Part shown: piece after piece, positions 10,074 to 24,428 of the stretch | How positions within the stretch are numbered: the first letter of the stretch is position 1 | Layout: each line of letters starts with the position of its first letter | Origin: Schizochytrium sp. TIO01 | Lineage: Eukaryota > Sar > Bigyra > Thraustochytrida > Thraustochytriidae | NCBI GenBank assembly: GCA_004764695.1 | Contig: SMSO01000031.1 | Span: 9,087,761-9,151,760 of the forward strand | Length of the DNA stretch: 64,000 nt | Direction: 5' to 3' | Notes under the pieces: generated by a model | Told to the model about the DNA's origin: nothing | What the model saw: the letters and a program-made list of their open reading frames with translations, nothing else | Database searches by the model: none | Made by a program: the position numbers and the translations under genes

Positions 10074-11001
10074 TGTGATGAATCCTTGCGTCTCCTAATT
10101 GCTCAAGGTGATGACCACGGGAGATGGAGATCTGGAGGCTTTAATCTGAATAGCAAATCGAGAAAACTTCGATTCTAGCGAACGTTGAGAATTCGATTCA
10201 CGGACAGATTAAAGAATCGTGTCTTTGTTGGTCGATCGAGTGGAGTGTAGAGCCTTGCGAAAGTGATCCGCAAAAGATACAATACTAGTCCTTGCCGACT
10301 GTGATGAACGTCGATCCCCACGTGTATCTATCTATTCTCTTGTACAGAAGAGATAGATCGAAGTGATTAGTGAATTGAGTCAACAAAGATTCACTCACAA
10401 GCAACAGAGCAACAACGAGCGGAGCCTCAATGGCGAAGAGAGTAACAGCGCCTTAGGCTTCTTTGAAGGGATGAGCAGGCGCCGGGTGCGGCCTGCGATC
10501 TCGCGACGGGGTCTGCGCCGCCAGGTTGGGGAGGCATGCAAGTTGTGCTTACTGATACTGTCATCACGGCCGCAGAGGACGCACAGGGCGCGGTGTGCAA
10601 AACCCATTACTGTGAAAAATGGGTTGTTCAAAAAGTTTTAAAGTGTTCTCGTTCTTCCTGTCTTTCTTTGTTCAAGTATGTATGCGTTGAGAGACGCTGC
10701 AGAAGGAGATTGGGAAAAGCGAGAGCGCATTGAAGGCAGAACCGTAAACGGGTTGGTTTAAGCAAACGTGCGAAACTGCGTTGTTTTCGTTGGGAGCTGT
10801 CGTCACAATTGCTTGAATTGCTGCTGAATGAGCTGGGTGAAGATTTTATAGAGCTTTTGAACAAAGGTTGTGCTTGATAGGTGATACACAACCCAGCGCG
10901 AACATCAATGAGTGCTAGCTAAAGAGTCAAAGCATTCGATTATTCATAGCAGTTCATTTTCTTGCAGAATACGATCCTTGCTGTGTAGCAAGAAAGTTAG
11001 A
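10074..11001. other. divergent promoter region between SRP68 and the SAM-domain gene
   Basis: Contains a GC-richer patch at about 10440-10600 with open frames on both strands and no recognisable product. A small hairpin (AACCCATT...AATGGGTT) lies at about 10601-10627. A TTTCTTGCAG site near 10967 could be the acceptor of a 5' untranslated intron of the SAM-domain gene. Confidence 0.4.
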
Positions 11002-11993
11002 ATGACAGACCAATTTCTTGCAATGGTGGTACTCGACGGCCCCCCACCACCTTGTGAGGCCATGGAGAGGCGCAAAATGTTGAGAAAAACTAAACGCGAA
11101 CCGCGCCGCTTTCCGGACTCTTTTGATCCAGATGAGCACGTAAGTAGGATTCAAAAGATGCTTCTGTCTCTTTAATGAAAAACTGACGATATCGTTTGAT
11201 GGTGTTAACTGATTTACAGCAACGCAAAACAGCAGAGCTTGCTGACGGGTGGAAACGTCGTCAAGACCTTAAAAAGAACAAGTTCGAGCTTGATGAATCA
11301 CGTCTGGAGAGGCTTCCCATCGAACTTTGGGAAGTCGCCGATGTACTCATGTGGCTAGATCGAGTAAACCTGAGTCATTTGAAGACAGCTTTTGACGAGA
11401 ACAATATCGATGGACCTGCACTCATTGAGGTAAGTTCATATTACATACCACACAGCATATACGTTCCTTCAACAAGGATCTAGGTGAACAGCATCAGAGC
11501 TAACGTTTACATGTGCACGAACAAACCCACCAATTTGAACCCTTTATAAACAATACGGTATCTCGGTCTTTAGCTTGGGCCGAGTGAAATGAATTTGCTT
11601 GGAATCACTGCTCTAGCTCATCGTAAAATATTACAACGAAGAATCGATGAACTTGAGAGCACCAAATCAAAGCATATCACTCAACATCCCCAGAATAAGA
11701 CTCGATTAAAACACTGGAGCACCCTAAAACCTGTGTCTTCTAATCAGGTAGCAACACCTGACATGAGCAATGCAGATGAATTCGACGAAGCAGGAGCACG
11801 GGCTGATTTTCAACGTGCCGTCATGGAATGGCGCCGTCAGAACGGAAAACCAGAAATCGTCGACTTCACAGCTTCTGCTTCTTCGACCAATACTCAGCAG
11901 AAAGCACCTCAAAAAGGGTCCTCTTTACTTGCTTCGTTCAATTTTGGATCTGAATCCGAAAGCACAGGCGAATGGAAAAACCCTTTTGCCTGA
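11002..11993 (+). CDS. SAM-domain protein, three exons
   Basis: CDS 11002-11139, 11220-11429, 11574-11993; 255 residues. Both introns (80 and 144 nt) have GTAAGT donors, TACAG and TTTAG acceptors, and phase 0. The second intron splits the SAM domain, which spans about residues 80-140: WEVADVLMWLDRVNL, LKTAFDENNIDG, then LGPSEMNLLGITALAHRKI across the junction. SAM domains mediate protein or RNA binding. The remainder is low in motifs: a Lys/Arg-rich N-terminus and a Ser-rich tail ending in EWKNPFA. The residues flanking the SAM domain are not a family I recognise. The frame extends upstream of 11002 only through non-ATG codons. Confidence 0.85.
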
Positions 11994-12929
11994 TTTCTAT
12001 CAGTCATATAACGTGTTGGTTTGAAGATATTCTGAAAATATAGATAACTGGCTTTTATCGCAAAAATATCCCTATAGATTAAATTTAAAAAACTGACTTG
12101 GGATAAGAACAAAATGCACATTACGTCTAAATGAGATGTCGACGCACACCTATCGATGGCCCTATGATTTCGGAATGCAGTTAAACCTATGATGCTTTTG
12201 GCATTTGGAGAAAAATCAATAGGTTAGTAAATAGTGAACCTCATGGAGACATAATATCAGAAGAAGAAATACTAAAGAAAATATGTTGAAATAAATAGGA
12301 TCAATCTATCCAAGAGCCCCCACTCCATTCTTAAAGCAACATGGAAATGAAAGAGTGAAGCTTGTATCGAGTGGGTTCTGAGAATGATCCATGGATGACA
12401 CTTGCTGGCGGTGTTATGGTCTTGCAAGGTAGCTATTCTTTAGGGAAAGCTAACCTGGTACTAGAGAGATATCTTTTGTAGTTTTTGCCAACAGACTTCT
12501 GTGCCGAAAGAGCTGCGATATAGTCTTGTGATATTGATTAAGATGTACTAAGCAAAAGGCAAGCCGCCACCGTCGTGTAATAGCAGTGAGCGGAAAGGGG
12601 GTTGACTTCTAGTTATAACTATGTAAATGAGGGCATCATACTAAGAGCATAGACGTCAACCCGAGCGGTTCACCAGATAGCAAAAGGGTGCATAAACTAT
12701 CTTGCGAATTCTAGCAAAATGGTGCCTCTAAGGACTACAGTAACATTACCATCATCAAAAAAGAAACGAGCGTGAATTTGAATAAGGCAAAGTGGGGCAG
12801 AAAGAAATGGTATCGGGGAGGAAGAATTGAGAGGTAGGATGTAGCTAGCTAGCTGCCAATATATATGGGGGAATGCTTTTATAGACAGAGAGCGTACAAC
12901 GCAAAGGGGAAAGGGAAATAGGATGGAGT
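11994..12929. other. convergent intergenic region
   Basis: AT-rich 3' flanks of the SAM-domain gene and the dioxygenase gene. No further gene is seen. Confidence 0.55.
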
Positions 12930-14459
12930 TTAGCGGTGGGAGGTGGTGCCAAAACGGCCGTCGCTACCAAGGATATCGATGTCATCGGACATGTAGGTAG
13001 ACATGACCCGGAATTTGTTCAGGAAGGTGTCAACATCGAGGTAGCATCCTTGGAGATGGCGGGCGCCGTCCTCAGAAGTGAAGGCGTTGCGACCGTGAAG
13101 CATGCGCCGGTTGTTAAAGGTAATGAGGTCACCAGGACGGAGTCTGAAGAGGTTTCCATACTTCTCCCACATCTCCTTGGACATAAGGAGGGTGCGAAAG
13201 GCGTTGTAAGCACGGTAGTATGGCTCAACAAACTGCTCCTGTACACGCAACGGGCCCTCGAACGGCGGTGCCCAGTAGCAGGCAGTGACCTGCCCCAAGT
13301 AGTTGGTGTGAATGTGCGGGCGCTGGTAGAACATGCGGACGGGAAACTCACGGTCGACGTGGTCTTTCTGAAAGGTAGCCGGAATGGTGCGCAGGATCTC
13401 AAAATGGTCCGGGTGTCGAATTTTGAATTCCTCCGCGACAGCATGAGCATCAATGAGCGTGCTGTCACCGCCCTTTACACCCTCATCGAAGAGAAGGCAG
13501 TGGAGAAACTGCACTCCAGGCGGAGATTCGTAATACGCAAGATCCATATGCGGTTCCAGTGCCTTATCGGAGTACGCAATATTGATTGGCTTAGGCACCG
13601 CCTTAACATGGAAAGTCTCTCCATAAATGGAGTGCGAGCATTCTCCCACCTTATTTGCCACCTTCTTCACAGTGTCCTCTTCCGTAGGGGTATTGCGCAC
13701 CATGCAAAAACCATGCTTCTCCAGTTTTGATACCCAGTCCCATACGCCTGCATCGCTGCTCATGACATCCTCAAACTCTACCTCTGGCAGCGCCGTTGAT
13801 GGCGTGTCGGGTCGGTCTCCAAGCCAAAGCATTGCGCTGCGGTTCTCCTGCTCCGTTTCGACTGCGCCATCCGAGTATGCGAACCTCCGCAGCCAGGCCG
13901 CATCGTACGTGACATGCGAGCCGCGATGGTCTCTCCACAACACGTTGAGTGACTTGCCATCACGCGTAACCTCGCATGAGATGATGTCCAGTGCATGGCT
14001 GCCGGGGAGCACGGTCCGGTCGTGCTTCTGGCCAGACGAGCTCATACACCGCTCGCAGCAGCAGTTGTCGCGGAGCCAGCAAGGGTGGTAACGGTTTTCG
14101 GCTCCGTCCGTCCATGTGACCACCAGCCGCCCTTCATCGTCCTGTGCTACCCCAGCCACGCGGGCAGCAGCGGCGGCAGACTTGCTCGTGGGCATGCCGT
14201 TCATGACGGAGCTCTCTGAGGCCCAGCGCTCCGTGCGCAGAGACCCTCCGGATGAACCGCGGGTGCTTGCGGATGATAGCTGGCGACTCTGTAAAGAAGC
14301 AGAAGATGGGGTGTTGGGGATGCCATTTAAGGTCGCGAGGCCGGGCAGCGCGAGGGAAAGCGTCCGTGAAGATCGGCCATGGCATGACGACGCTGTTGCA
14401 GATGCCGGATTGCTCAAAAGAGCGAGACGGCGCATGGCCACGGAGCCGAGACGCGGCAT
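12930..14459 (-). CDS. gamma-butyrobetaine / trimethyllysine dioxygenase family (carnitine biosynthesis)
   Basis: A 509-residue frame from the ATG at 14459; the longer open frame begins at a non-ATG codon. An N-terminal zinc-binding domain has LRDNCCCERC near residues 128-137, with the downstream SHVTYDAAWL histidine. The Fe(II)/2-oxoglutarate domain has H-x-D in LEPHMDLAYYE (near 300), the distal His in MLHGRNAF (near 453) and a downstream Arg. Enzymes of this family hydroxylate gamma-butyrobetaine to carnitine or trimethyllysine in the first step. The first ~60 residues are Arg/Ser/Ala-rich with almost no acidic residues, like a mitochondrial presequence, and make the protein longer than the human members (387 and 421). 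Which of the two reactions it performs is open. Confidence 0.9.
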   Translation of the reverse strand: MPRLGSVAMRRLALLSNPASATASSCHGRSSRTLSLALPGLATLNGIPNTPSSASLQSRQLSSASTRGSSGGSLRTERWASESSVMNGMPTSKSAAAAARVAGVAQDDEGRLVVTWTDGAENRYHPCWLRDNCCCERCMSSSGQKHDRTVLPGSHALDIISCEVTRDGKSLNVLWRDHRGSHVTYDAAWLRRFAYSDGAVETEQENRSAMLWLGDRPDTPSTALPEVEFEDVMSSDAGVWDWVSKLEKHGFCMVRNTPTEEDTVKKVANKVGECSHSIYGETFHVKAVPKPINIAYSDKALEPHMDLAYYESPPGVQFLHCLLFDEGVKGGDSTLIDAHAVAEEFKIRHPDHFEILRTIPATFQKDHVDREFPVRMFYQRPHIHTNYLGQVTACYWAPPFEGPLRVQEQFVEPYYRAYNAFRTLLMSKEMWEKYGNLFRLRPGDLITFNNRRMLHGRNAFTSEDGARHLQGCYLDVDTFLNKFRVMSTYMSDDIDILGSDGRFGTTSHR

Positions 14460-15478
14460 GGTCAATGGATCTAGGCGGAGTTTGGAGGCTCGAAGAGCAG
14501 AAAAGAACGTCAGCAAATGAGCCGGGAGGTCGTGAGCTCCTCGGTTGGGTGATTGAGTGATTGATCGATCGATCGATCGTGCCTTGCAAGTGCATTACAA
14601 TTTCTTTAGTTTTCTTTGAAATTCTCATTTTCCACTTTCTCAGACCCTTTTTCTTTCTTGTTCCTACTTGATCTCTTATTAGTTTGCATCATCATCATCA
14701 TTCATTTCAATTCTTTCGACGGCAACAACTTTTTTCCCTTTTTCCCGCTTTCTTCTCACAGTATTCAATCAAGCTAAGTAGGTACCCACTGTGTATCACT
14801 TTTTTACTGTTTATTTTATTTAAAAGTCGAGATGTAGCAGGGATGCCTCCTCTTGGTATCAAAACCCATGACATCGTCCGCGGTGCTTTGGCAACGCATG
14901 ATATTGTCACGACGCCAGCAACTGCGAGACTGAGGAGCATGGCTGCAGGCGAGCATCGAGCAGCAACTGCTTCCCCCCGCCAGGCCATCAACTCTATCAA
15001 AGCTAGCAAATCTAGCACATCTGTCAAGTCTAGCAAACCTATCACACCAATGGAGTTCATGAATGAATCAGACTACTTCATTTACTTTATTTACTTTATT
15101 TGTTTATTTTATTTTATGTTTAATTTAAAACAAAATTATGTTGTTTTTTCTAGCTAGAGTTGTAAACAGTACACAATATATCAACATAAGTACCCGACTG
15201 GAACACACAGACCTGAGCTGAGATACATAATAAATCAACGAGGTTCTCTTTTGTTTCGTCGCTCTCGCGTGCAAACCTGTCAAAGCAAGCCTTGTCAACT
15301 CGACTTCTTCACAAGGACCTCCCCCACCATCGGCGACCTCCATCAAACAGGGTCTTTGTTCCCAGCTCCTCCAACGCAATCAATCGCTTGCACCATTATA
15401 TTTGCAAATTGCATTGCAAGAACCTCGTCCTCTTCCAAAGAAATGGCGAGCAAGCTCACTCACTCTTTTAGTCGATTA
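14460..15478. other. intergenic, upstream of the dioxygenase gene
   Basis: Contains a short (GATC)n patch near 14560-14578. A plus-strand coding-like stretch at about 14840-15065 (Ala/Thr/Ser-rich, with possible acceptor AG at 14840) also reads open on the minus strand, so no gene is called. Confidence 0.4.
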
Positions 15479-19958
<4,480 letters not shown>

Positions 19959-21893
19959 ATGAGGTTCTCGGTCGCAAAGGAGATCAGGCGGAGGCTGAGC
20001 AGCGGGAGCAGTCAGATTCGCAATCAGGCCCTCCATGGACAATTGTCCAAAATTGATTTTGAAAATATATCCCTCTCGCAGGCTGCCACTGTAGTGAGAA
20101 GTACTTACAATACTGATCACCGAGATGAAGTTCTGCAAAGAATCCCACAAAAGTACATTATGCCAAAGTCTGTACATTTATTTTTGACACCTGAGACAGA
20201 GATGCAGCTCCGTGAGATCTTCCAACATATCGATATTGACCAAAGTGATTCCATAGACCTGGATGAAATGGTTGATGGCTTCCGTGCGATGAAAGTTAGC
20301 CTCACTCGTACAGAAATTCAATGTATACTCAGCAAAACAGACAGAGAATCAGATATTGACTTTGACGAGTTTGCAACCCTCATGCTTCGCGTGGAAATCA
20401 AACTTATCCATGAAAAAGCTGCGCAACGAAATGCAGACAGGCTAAAAAAGGAAGCAAGGAAAATGAAAGAAAAGCGACTTTTGGAAAGCTGCTGCTATCG
20501 GCTCTATGACGCATGCACGCGTGATTTACATATAGCGCGTGCAAAAGTTTGGGCGCTTGTTGATGATCCAGGGTCTTCTACCTTGGCAGGGATATTTTCT
20601 GTCATCATTTTATTAATAATCGTGTTATCCTGCACGACGTTTATGATTGAGAGCAGCGGTCTACTGTACAGTTTCTCGAATGTTGATACTGTTTTCCGCA
20701 TTGTGGAAAAAGTTTCAGGTTTTATTTTCAGCATTGAATTCATACTGCGCATTCTCAGTTGCCCGTCTTTACTCCGTTTTATCTCAAGCCCACTAAATTG
20801 GGTCGACTTAATCGCAGTCATCCCTTTTTGGATAGAAGAGTATGCTCTTCTCATGACTGATCATTCCCTAAGCTTCAATGGTAGCTCTCTTCGTGTCGTG
20901 AGGTTAGTTCGTATTTTTCGTGTACTCAAAATTGGTCGCTATTTTCGCTGGATGCGTGTGTTCATAGCAACCATCGAACAGAGCATTTTCCCACTTGGTA
21001 TGGTACTTTTGATAATTATCATTGGATTGGTCACTTTTTCGGCGCTTTTATACTACGCCGAGCGTGGAAAGTGGGATGGTGATTTGCAGTATTTCGTGAA
21101 AACCATCAATGGAGTTCAAAATAGAACCCAGTTTGATAGTATTCCTTCAACATTTTGGTTTGTTATGAGTACTCTCACAACTGTTGGATACGGGGACATG
21201 CAGCCTACGACAACACTGGGTCGATGCTTTTCGATTGTCACAGCCATTTTCGGAATTCTCGTCATGGCAATTCCCATTTCAATTTTGAGCACAAATTTTC
21301 GAGTGGAATATGAAAGAATGAAGAACCGCCTCGAAATTGAAAAAGAACAGATCGTGCGGCAGTCACTGTCCCCAGACGAGGTTCTCGAGCAAATCAATAT
21401 GAATAAGCACCTTCAAATGGTTATTTCTGATACGCAATCGTTCGCTCTTGCAGCTGTAGCAGATAGTTGTCTTCATGAACATCAAAGTTTTGCATTGTCA
21501 GCATACAAAACTTGCAGAACGAACCAAAAGCGTATTTTCAAAGACCTCAGACACAAAGAGCGAGACAACCGTCATCATTTACTCGAAAACCTTTGCAATG
21601 TTCAAAAACAGTATCTAGACCTGCGGAAAATCGAAGGTTTTGATACGGACATCGATCCAGAGGTTGCTCGCTCAATAATGTCACCGACAGGTCCTCATTC
21701 TCTCGACTTGAACCAAGGTGCTGGTGCACTTTCGGCAAATCCCGAACTTGGGCAAAGTCCCCCAAAAAGGCTTCCCACCCCAGACAACCATCCCAAGAAA
21801 CCTTCTATAGAACAAGCTCATTCTGTTGATTTGTCTCCTCTTACAGATGACAAAGAAGTCAATGATCTTCTCAAGGAGCTCGACCTCATCTAA
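19959..21893 (+). CDS. voltage-gated potassium channel with N-terminal EF-hands
   Basis: A 644-residue intronless frame from an ATG. An EF-hand loop DIDQSDSIDLDE lies near residues 91-102 with all canonical ligand positions; a second, degenerate EF-hand follows near 130. Six transmembrane segments span about 210-445: the S4 is SSLRVVRLVRIFRVLKIGR with a basic residue every third position, and the pore has STLTTVGYGD near 402-411. S6 ends MAIPISILSTNF, with a single Pro and not the PVP hinge of animal Kv channels. The C-terminal ~190 residues are soluble and helical. It should be a K+-selective, depolarisation-gated plasma-membrane channel, probably tuned by Ca2+ through the EF-hand. It is upstream of, and on the same strand as, the myosin gene. 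Confidence 0.93.
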   Translation: MRFSVAKEIRRRLSSGSSQIRNQALHGQLSKIDFENISLSQAATVVRSTYNTDHRDEVLQRIPQKYIMPKSVHLFLTPETEMQLREIFQHIDIDQSDSIDLDEMVDGFRAMKVSLTRTEIQCILSKTDRESDIDFDEFATLMLRVEIKLIHEKAAQRNADRLKKEARKMKEKRLLESCCYRLYDACTRDLHIARAKVWALVDDPGSSTLAGIFSVIILLIIVLSCTTFMIESSGLLYSFSNVDTVFRIVEKVSGFIFSIEFILRILSCPSLLRFISSPLNWVDLIAVIPFWIEEYALLMTDHSLSFNGSSLRVVRLVRIFRVLKIGRYFRWMRVFIATIEQSIFPLGMVLLIIIIGLVTFSALLYYAERGKWDGDLQYFVKTINGVQNRTQFDSIPSTFWFVMSTLTTVGYGDMQPTTTLGRCFSIVTAIFGILVMAIPISILSTNFRVEYERMKNRLEIEKEQIVRQSLSPDEVLEQINMNKHLQMVISDTQSFALAAVADSCLHEHQSFALSAYKTCRTNQKRIFKDLRHKERDNRHHLLENLCNVQKQYLDLRKIEGFDTDIDPEVARSIMSPTGPHSLDLNQGAGALSANPELGQSPPKRLPTPDNHPKKPSIEQAHSVDLSPLTDDKEVNDLLKELDLI

Positions 21894-24428
21894 TCTCAGA
21901 TAAATTAGGCTGGATCTCTATGATGTCTCGCAAAGAAGAATCTAGCTGCCGCATGTGCACTTCTCTATTGTTTAGATAGGATGCAGAACTCCAAGAAGTC
22001 CTACCTAGACCTCACTGAACTATGTATCAGTCATTAAAGCTCGCGAAATCTTGATGTGGCTTTGCCCAGCCAAAACTATAACAAAATACTTATCGTTCGC
22101 TTCATGCAGCACCTACGTTCCTTCTAGCCCCCCCCCCCCCTCTTTGTCTATCTCTCCTTGGTGTGTTGATGTGTCTGCGGATATTAAATATATTATATAT
22201 TAGCTAGTAGCTACATATCAAGGGCAAAACTCCCTATGAAGAGCATTCAATTGCAAGCAAAGTATCTACATATCTAAATGTATTACTCAATTTCTCTTTA
22301 TTTGTCCTTATGACGTTCAAAAAGTTTCACTTGTGGCAGAGTGGGCAATCTATAATTTATGGTTTTTTGGCCACCTAGTTGGCTCTTTGACACTTCTGCT
22401 TGCACCATCAAAAATACTCATCCTAGTAACAATTTTCTGTTTCCCGGACAACCCGCGTCTCTATGTTTTGCAAAATCACGCTCATTTACCAGATAGTCAT
22501 AACTTCGTGAAGACGGCTTGTGCCCACCATCAAATGTTTAGCGAAAGTAACGGGAAGGACAGATATTGCATTGAGACAAAGGTACGTGCAGACCAGCTAG
22601 CCAGCAACAGCTTGACGTACCCATTCTTTCCTAAATTAAGTTGACATTTGATAGAAGGCTCGCTTCCTGCTCCTCGGTCTTGACAAATTCTCTCTAGGTA
22701 CATCATATATTGACTATACTAGAGAAGTAGGTGCACTTCCATCGTCATCACCATCATGTCCACTCTCTATCAAAGTTGCGCACGTACCTTGAGCCCAATT
22801 TGTCAATTTTCATTCTCTTTTTATCCCAGTTCTATTATTCTTCAGATCTTGCCTTAACACTATTATATCACTATTCTTACGACCTCCAGCGCAGCCTCGA
22901 CCCAACTTGGACTTCATATCATAGGTGCAGCATCCATCCCTCAGCCACTTTGTGCTCGGTCCAAACCTTTGCGTTTCTCCCGCCCTCGTCAGACCTCAGG
23001 GCGCTGTTCATAAATGCTGCAACTCGAAGTGCCGCCGTACTTCTTCTTGGCGCATAATCGCCGACTCCACCTTTTTCGGCAAGCGTTTCTTGTCCAACAT
23101 CGCTCCAGCCAGTCCAACCTCGCAGGTTTTCTTCCAAACCTCCTCTACAGAACTTGCTCGAGCAACCCAAAGAAGCCGCGCAGTGGCGACGCCGGCACCC
23201 CCATCGAGAATGAATATAGACAGGCAATTGAAGAGGAAGAAGAAGAAGAAGTTAGCTGGCCTCGATATCGCAACCTTCAGAAATTACGAGATGTGTAATC
23301 CTTATTCCTCCACGATCCCAAACGAAAAATGCAATCGATCGTCGTGTCGTCCGTCCTGCAAGCTTCTGCCTGGCAACTCCAAAACTCCAGGCCCAAGCTG
23401 CTCCTGAATGCTCTCCTCCTGCTCCGAGTTGCTATGACCTTTAGCACGCCAGACTTAACTTTACACGCGATCCACGCAAACTCGTTAAATTACCCTTTAG
23501 AAACAGAGAGAGAGAGCTATCTACAAAGTAAATCGACCCATCCGTCTCTCAACGCGTGCAGCGCCAGCACGAATTTGCACCAGACAAGGTGTCATATATA
23601 TTAGTCGTAGATTTAAGTAGATCTAAAGAAACATGCGTGTAATATATACTACTTTGAACATTGATATTAAGGCTAAGGCTAGTGGATGCCTTAGTCTTGT
23701 ATGGTAGGTGGGACTGATTGCAGCCCTCGAGGCGGACCTAAACAGCCGCCTTCACGTGGTTACACAGAAGCGTGGTGAAGACAGCCTTGCGGCGTGAGAC
23801 CGGCGATATGGCCGGCTTGAAGGAGATGAAGGGGGAAAGGAAGGCAAAGTACAGGCTTGAGTGGCGGTACGGCGAGTGTTGCAAAAATGGCGTCTTCTTA
23901 CAGGTAGTTAATTTTTAATGGTAGAAAGCGGCCGTATTGGTTGACATTTAAGCATCTTTAGGGAGGTTTTGCCCGGCTCAAGGCGAAGAAAGGGGACAGC
24001 ATTATGGCTTTGACCATCATAAAAGTACTCCGAGTTATACAAAAGAGGGAGAAAGTGATAAATTTACATGATCCAAGGACGGGTGTCTGATTTTTTCCTG
24101 CAGCAGACCCGTTAGAGACATGCTTTGGTGCAGCTTTGTTGCCGACGCATGGAAACGAGATTAACTGCTGACAAGAAGACAGATAAGCAGGAGCGCCAAG
24201 GATATCTTGCAAGGCTATACGTCGAACACGAGAGAGATCATTGCAATTGGTGCTTCAACAGACTTGAGATTGAGTCATCTCTGGATCACTGAAGCAGACC
24301 ATAAATCCTCTAGGGTATAATTCAAACGTTGAAAGTATTAACCAACCGAAACGAGAAATAGAAGGCGTGCTTACACGCTAGTCGAGTGTCATTTTGCGAC
24401 GAGCCTCGATCTTAAATAGCCTGCTGCT
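21894..24428. other. intergenic between Kv channel and myosin
   Basis: A GC-richer patch at 22900-23450 has simultaneously open frames in several phases of both strands, including an Arg-Phe-Ser-Ser motif like the end of a mitochondrial presequence. No single spliced model is convincing. A run of about 11 C lies at 22130-22140. A minus-strand open stretch at 23958-24200 is coding-like but lacks an upstream ATG. Confidence 0.4.

Noticed and set aside
10595-10645. Hairpin AACCCATT/AATGGGTT followed by a T/A-rich tail as a terminator
   Set aside because: Eukaryotic nuclear context; a factor-independent terminator is not expected, and the stem is short. Mentioned only as local structure.
14684-15157. 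157-codon plus-strand ORF starting with a His run
   Set aside because: Ends in low-complexity AT-rich sequence; start is a CAT repeat and the opposite strand is equally open.
23958-24212. 84-codon minus-strand frame upstream of myosin
   Set aside because: Begins at a non-ATG codon and has no splice signal that clearly extends it; no family recognised.
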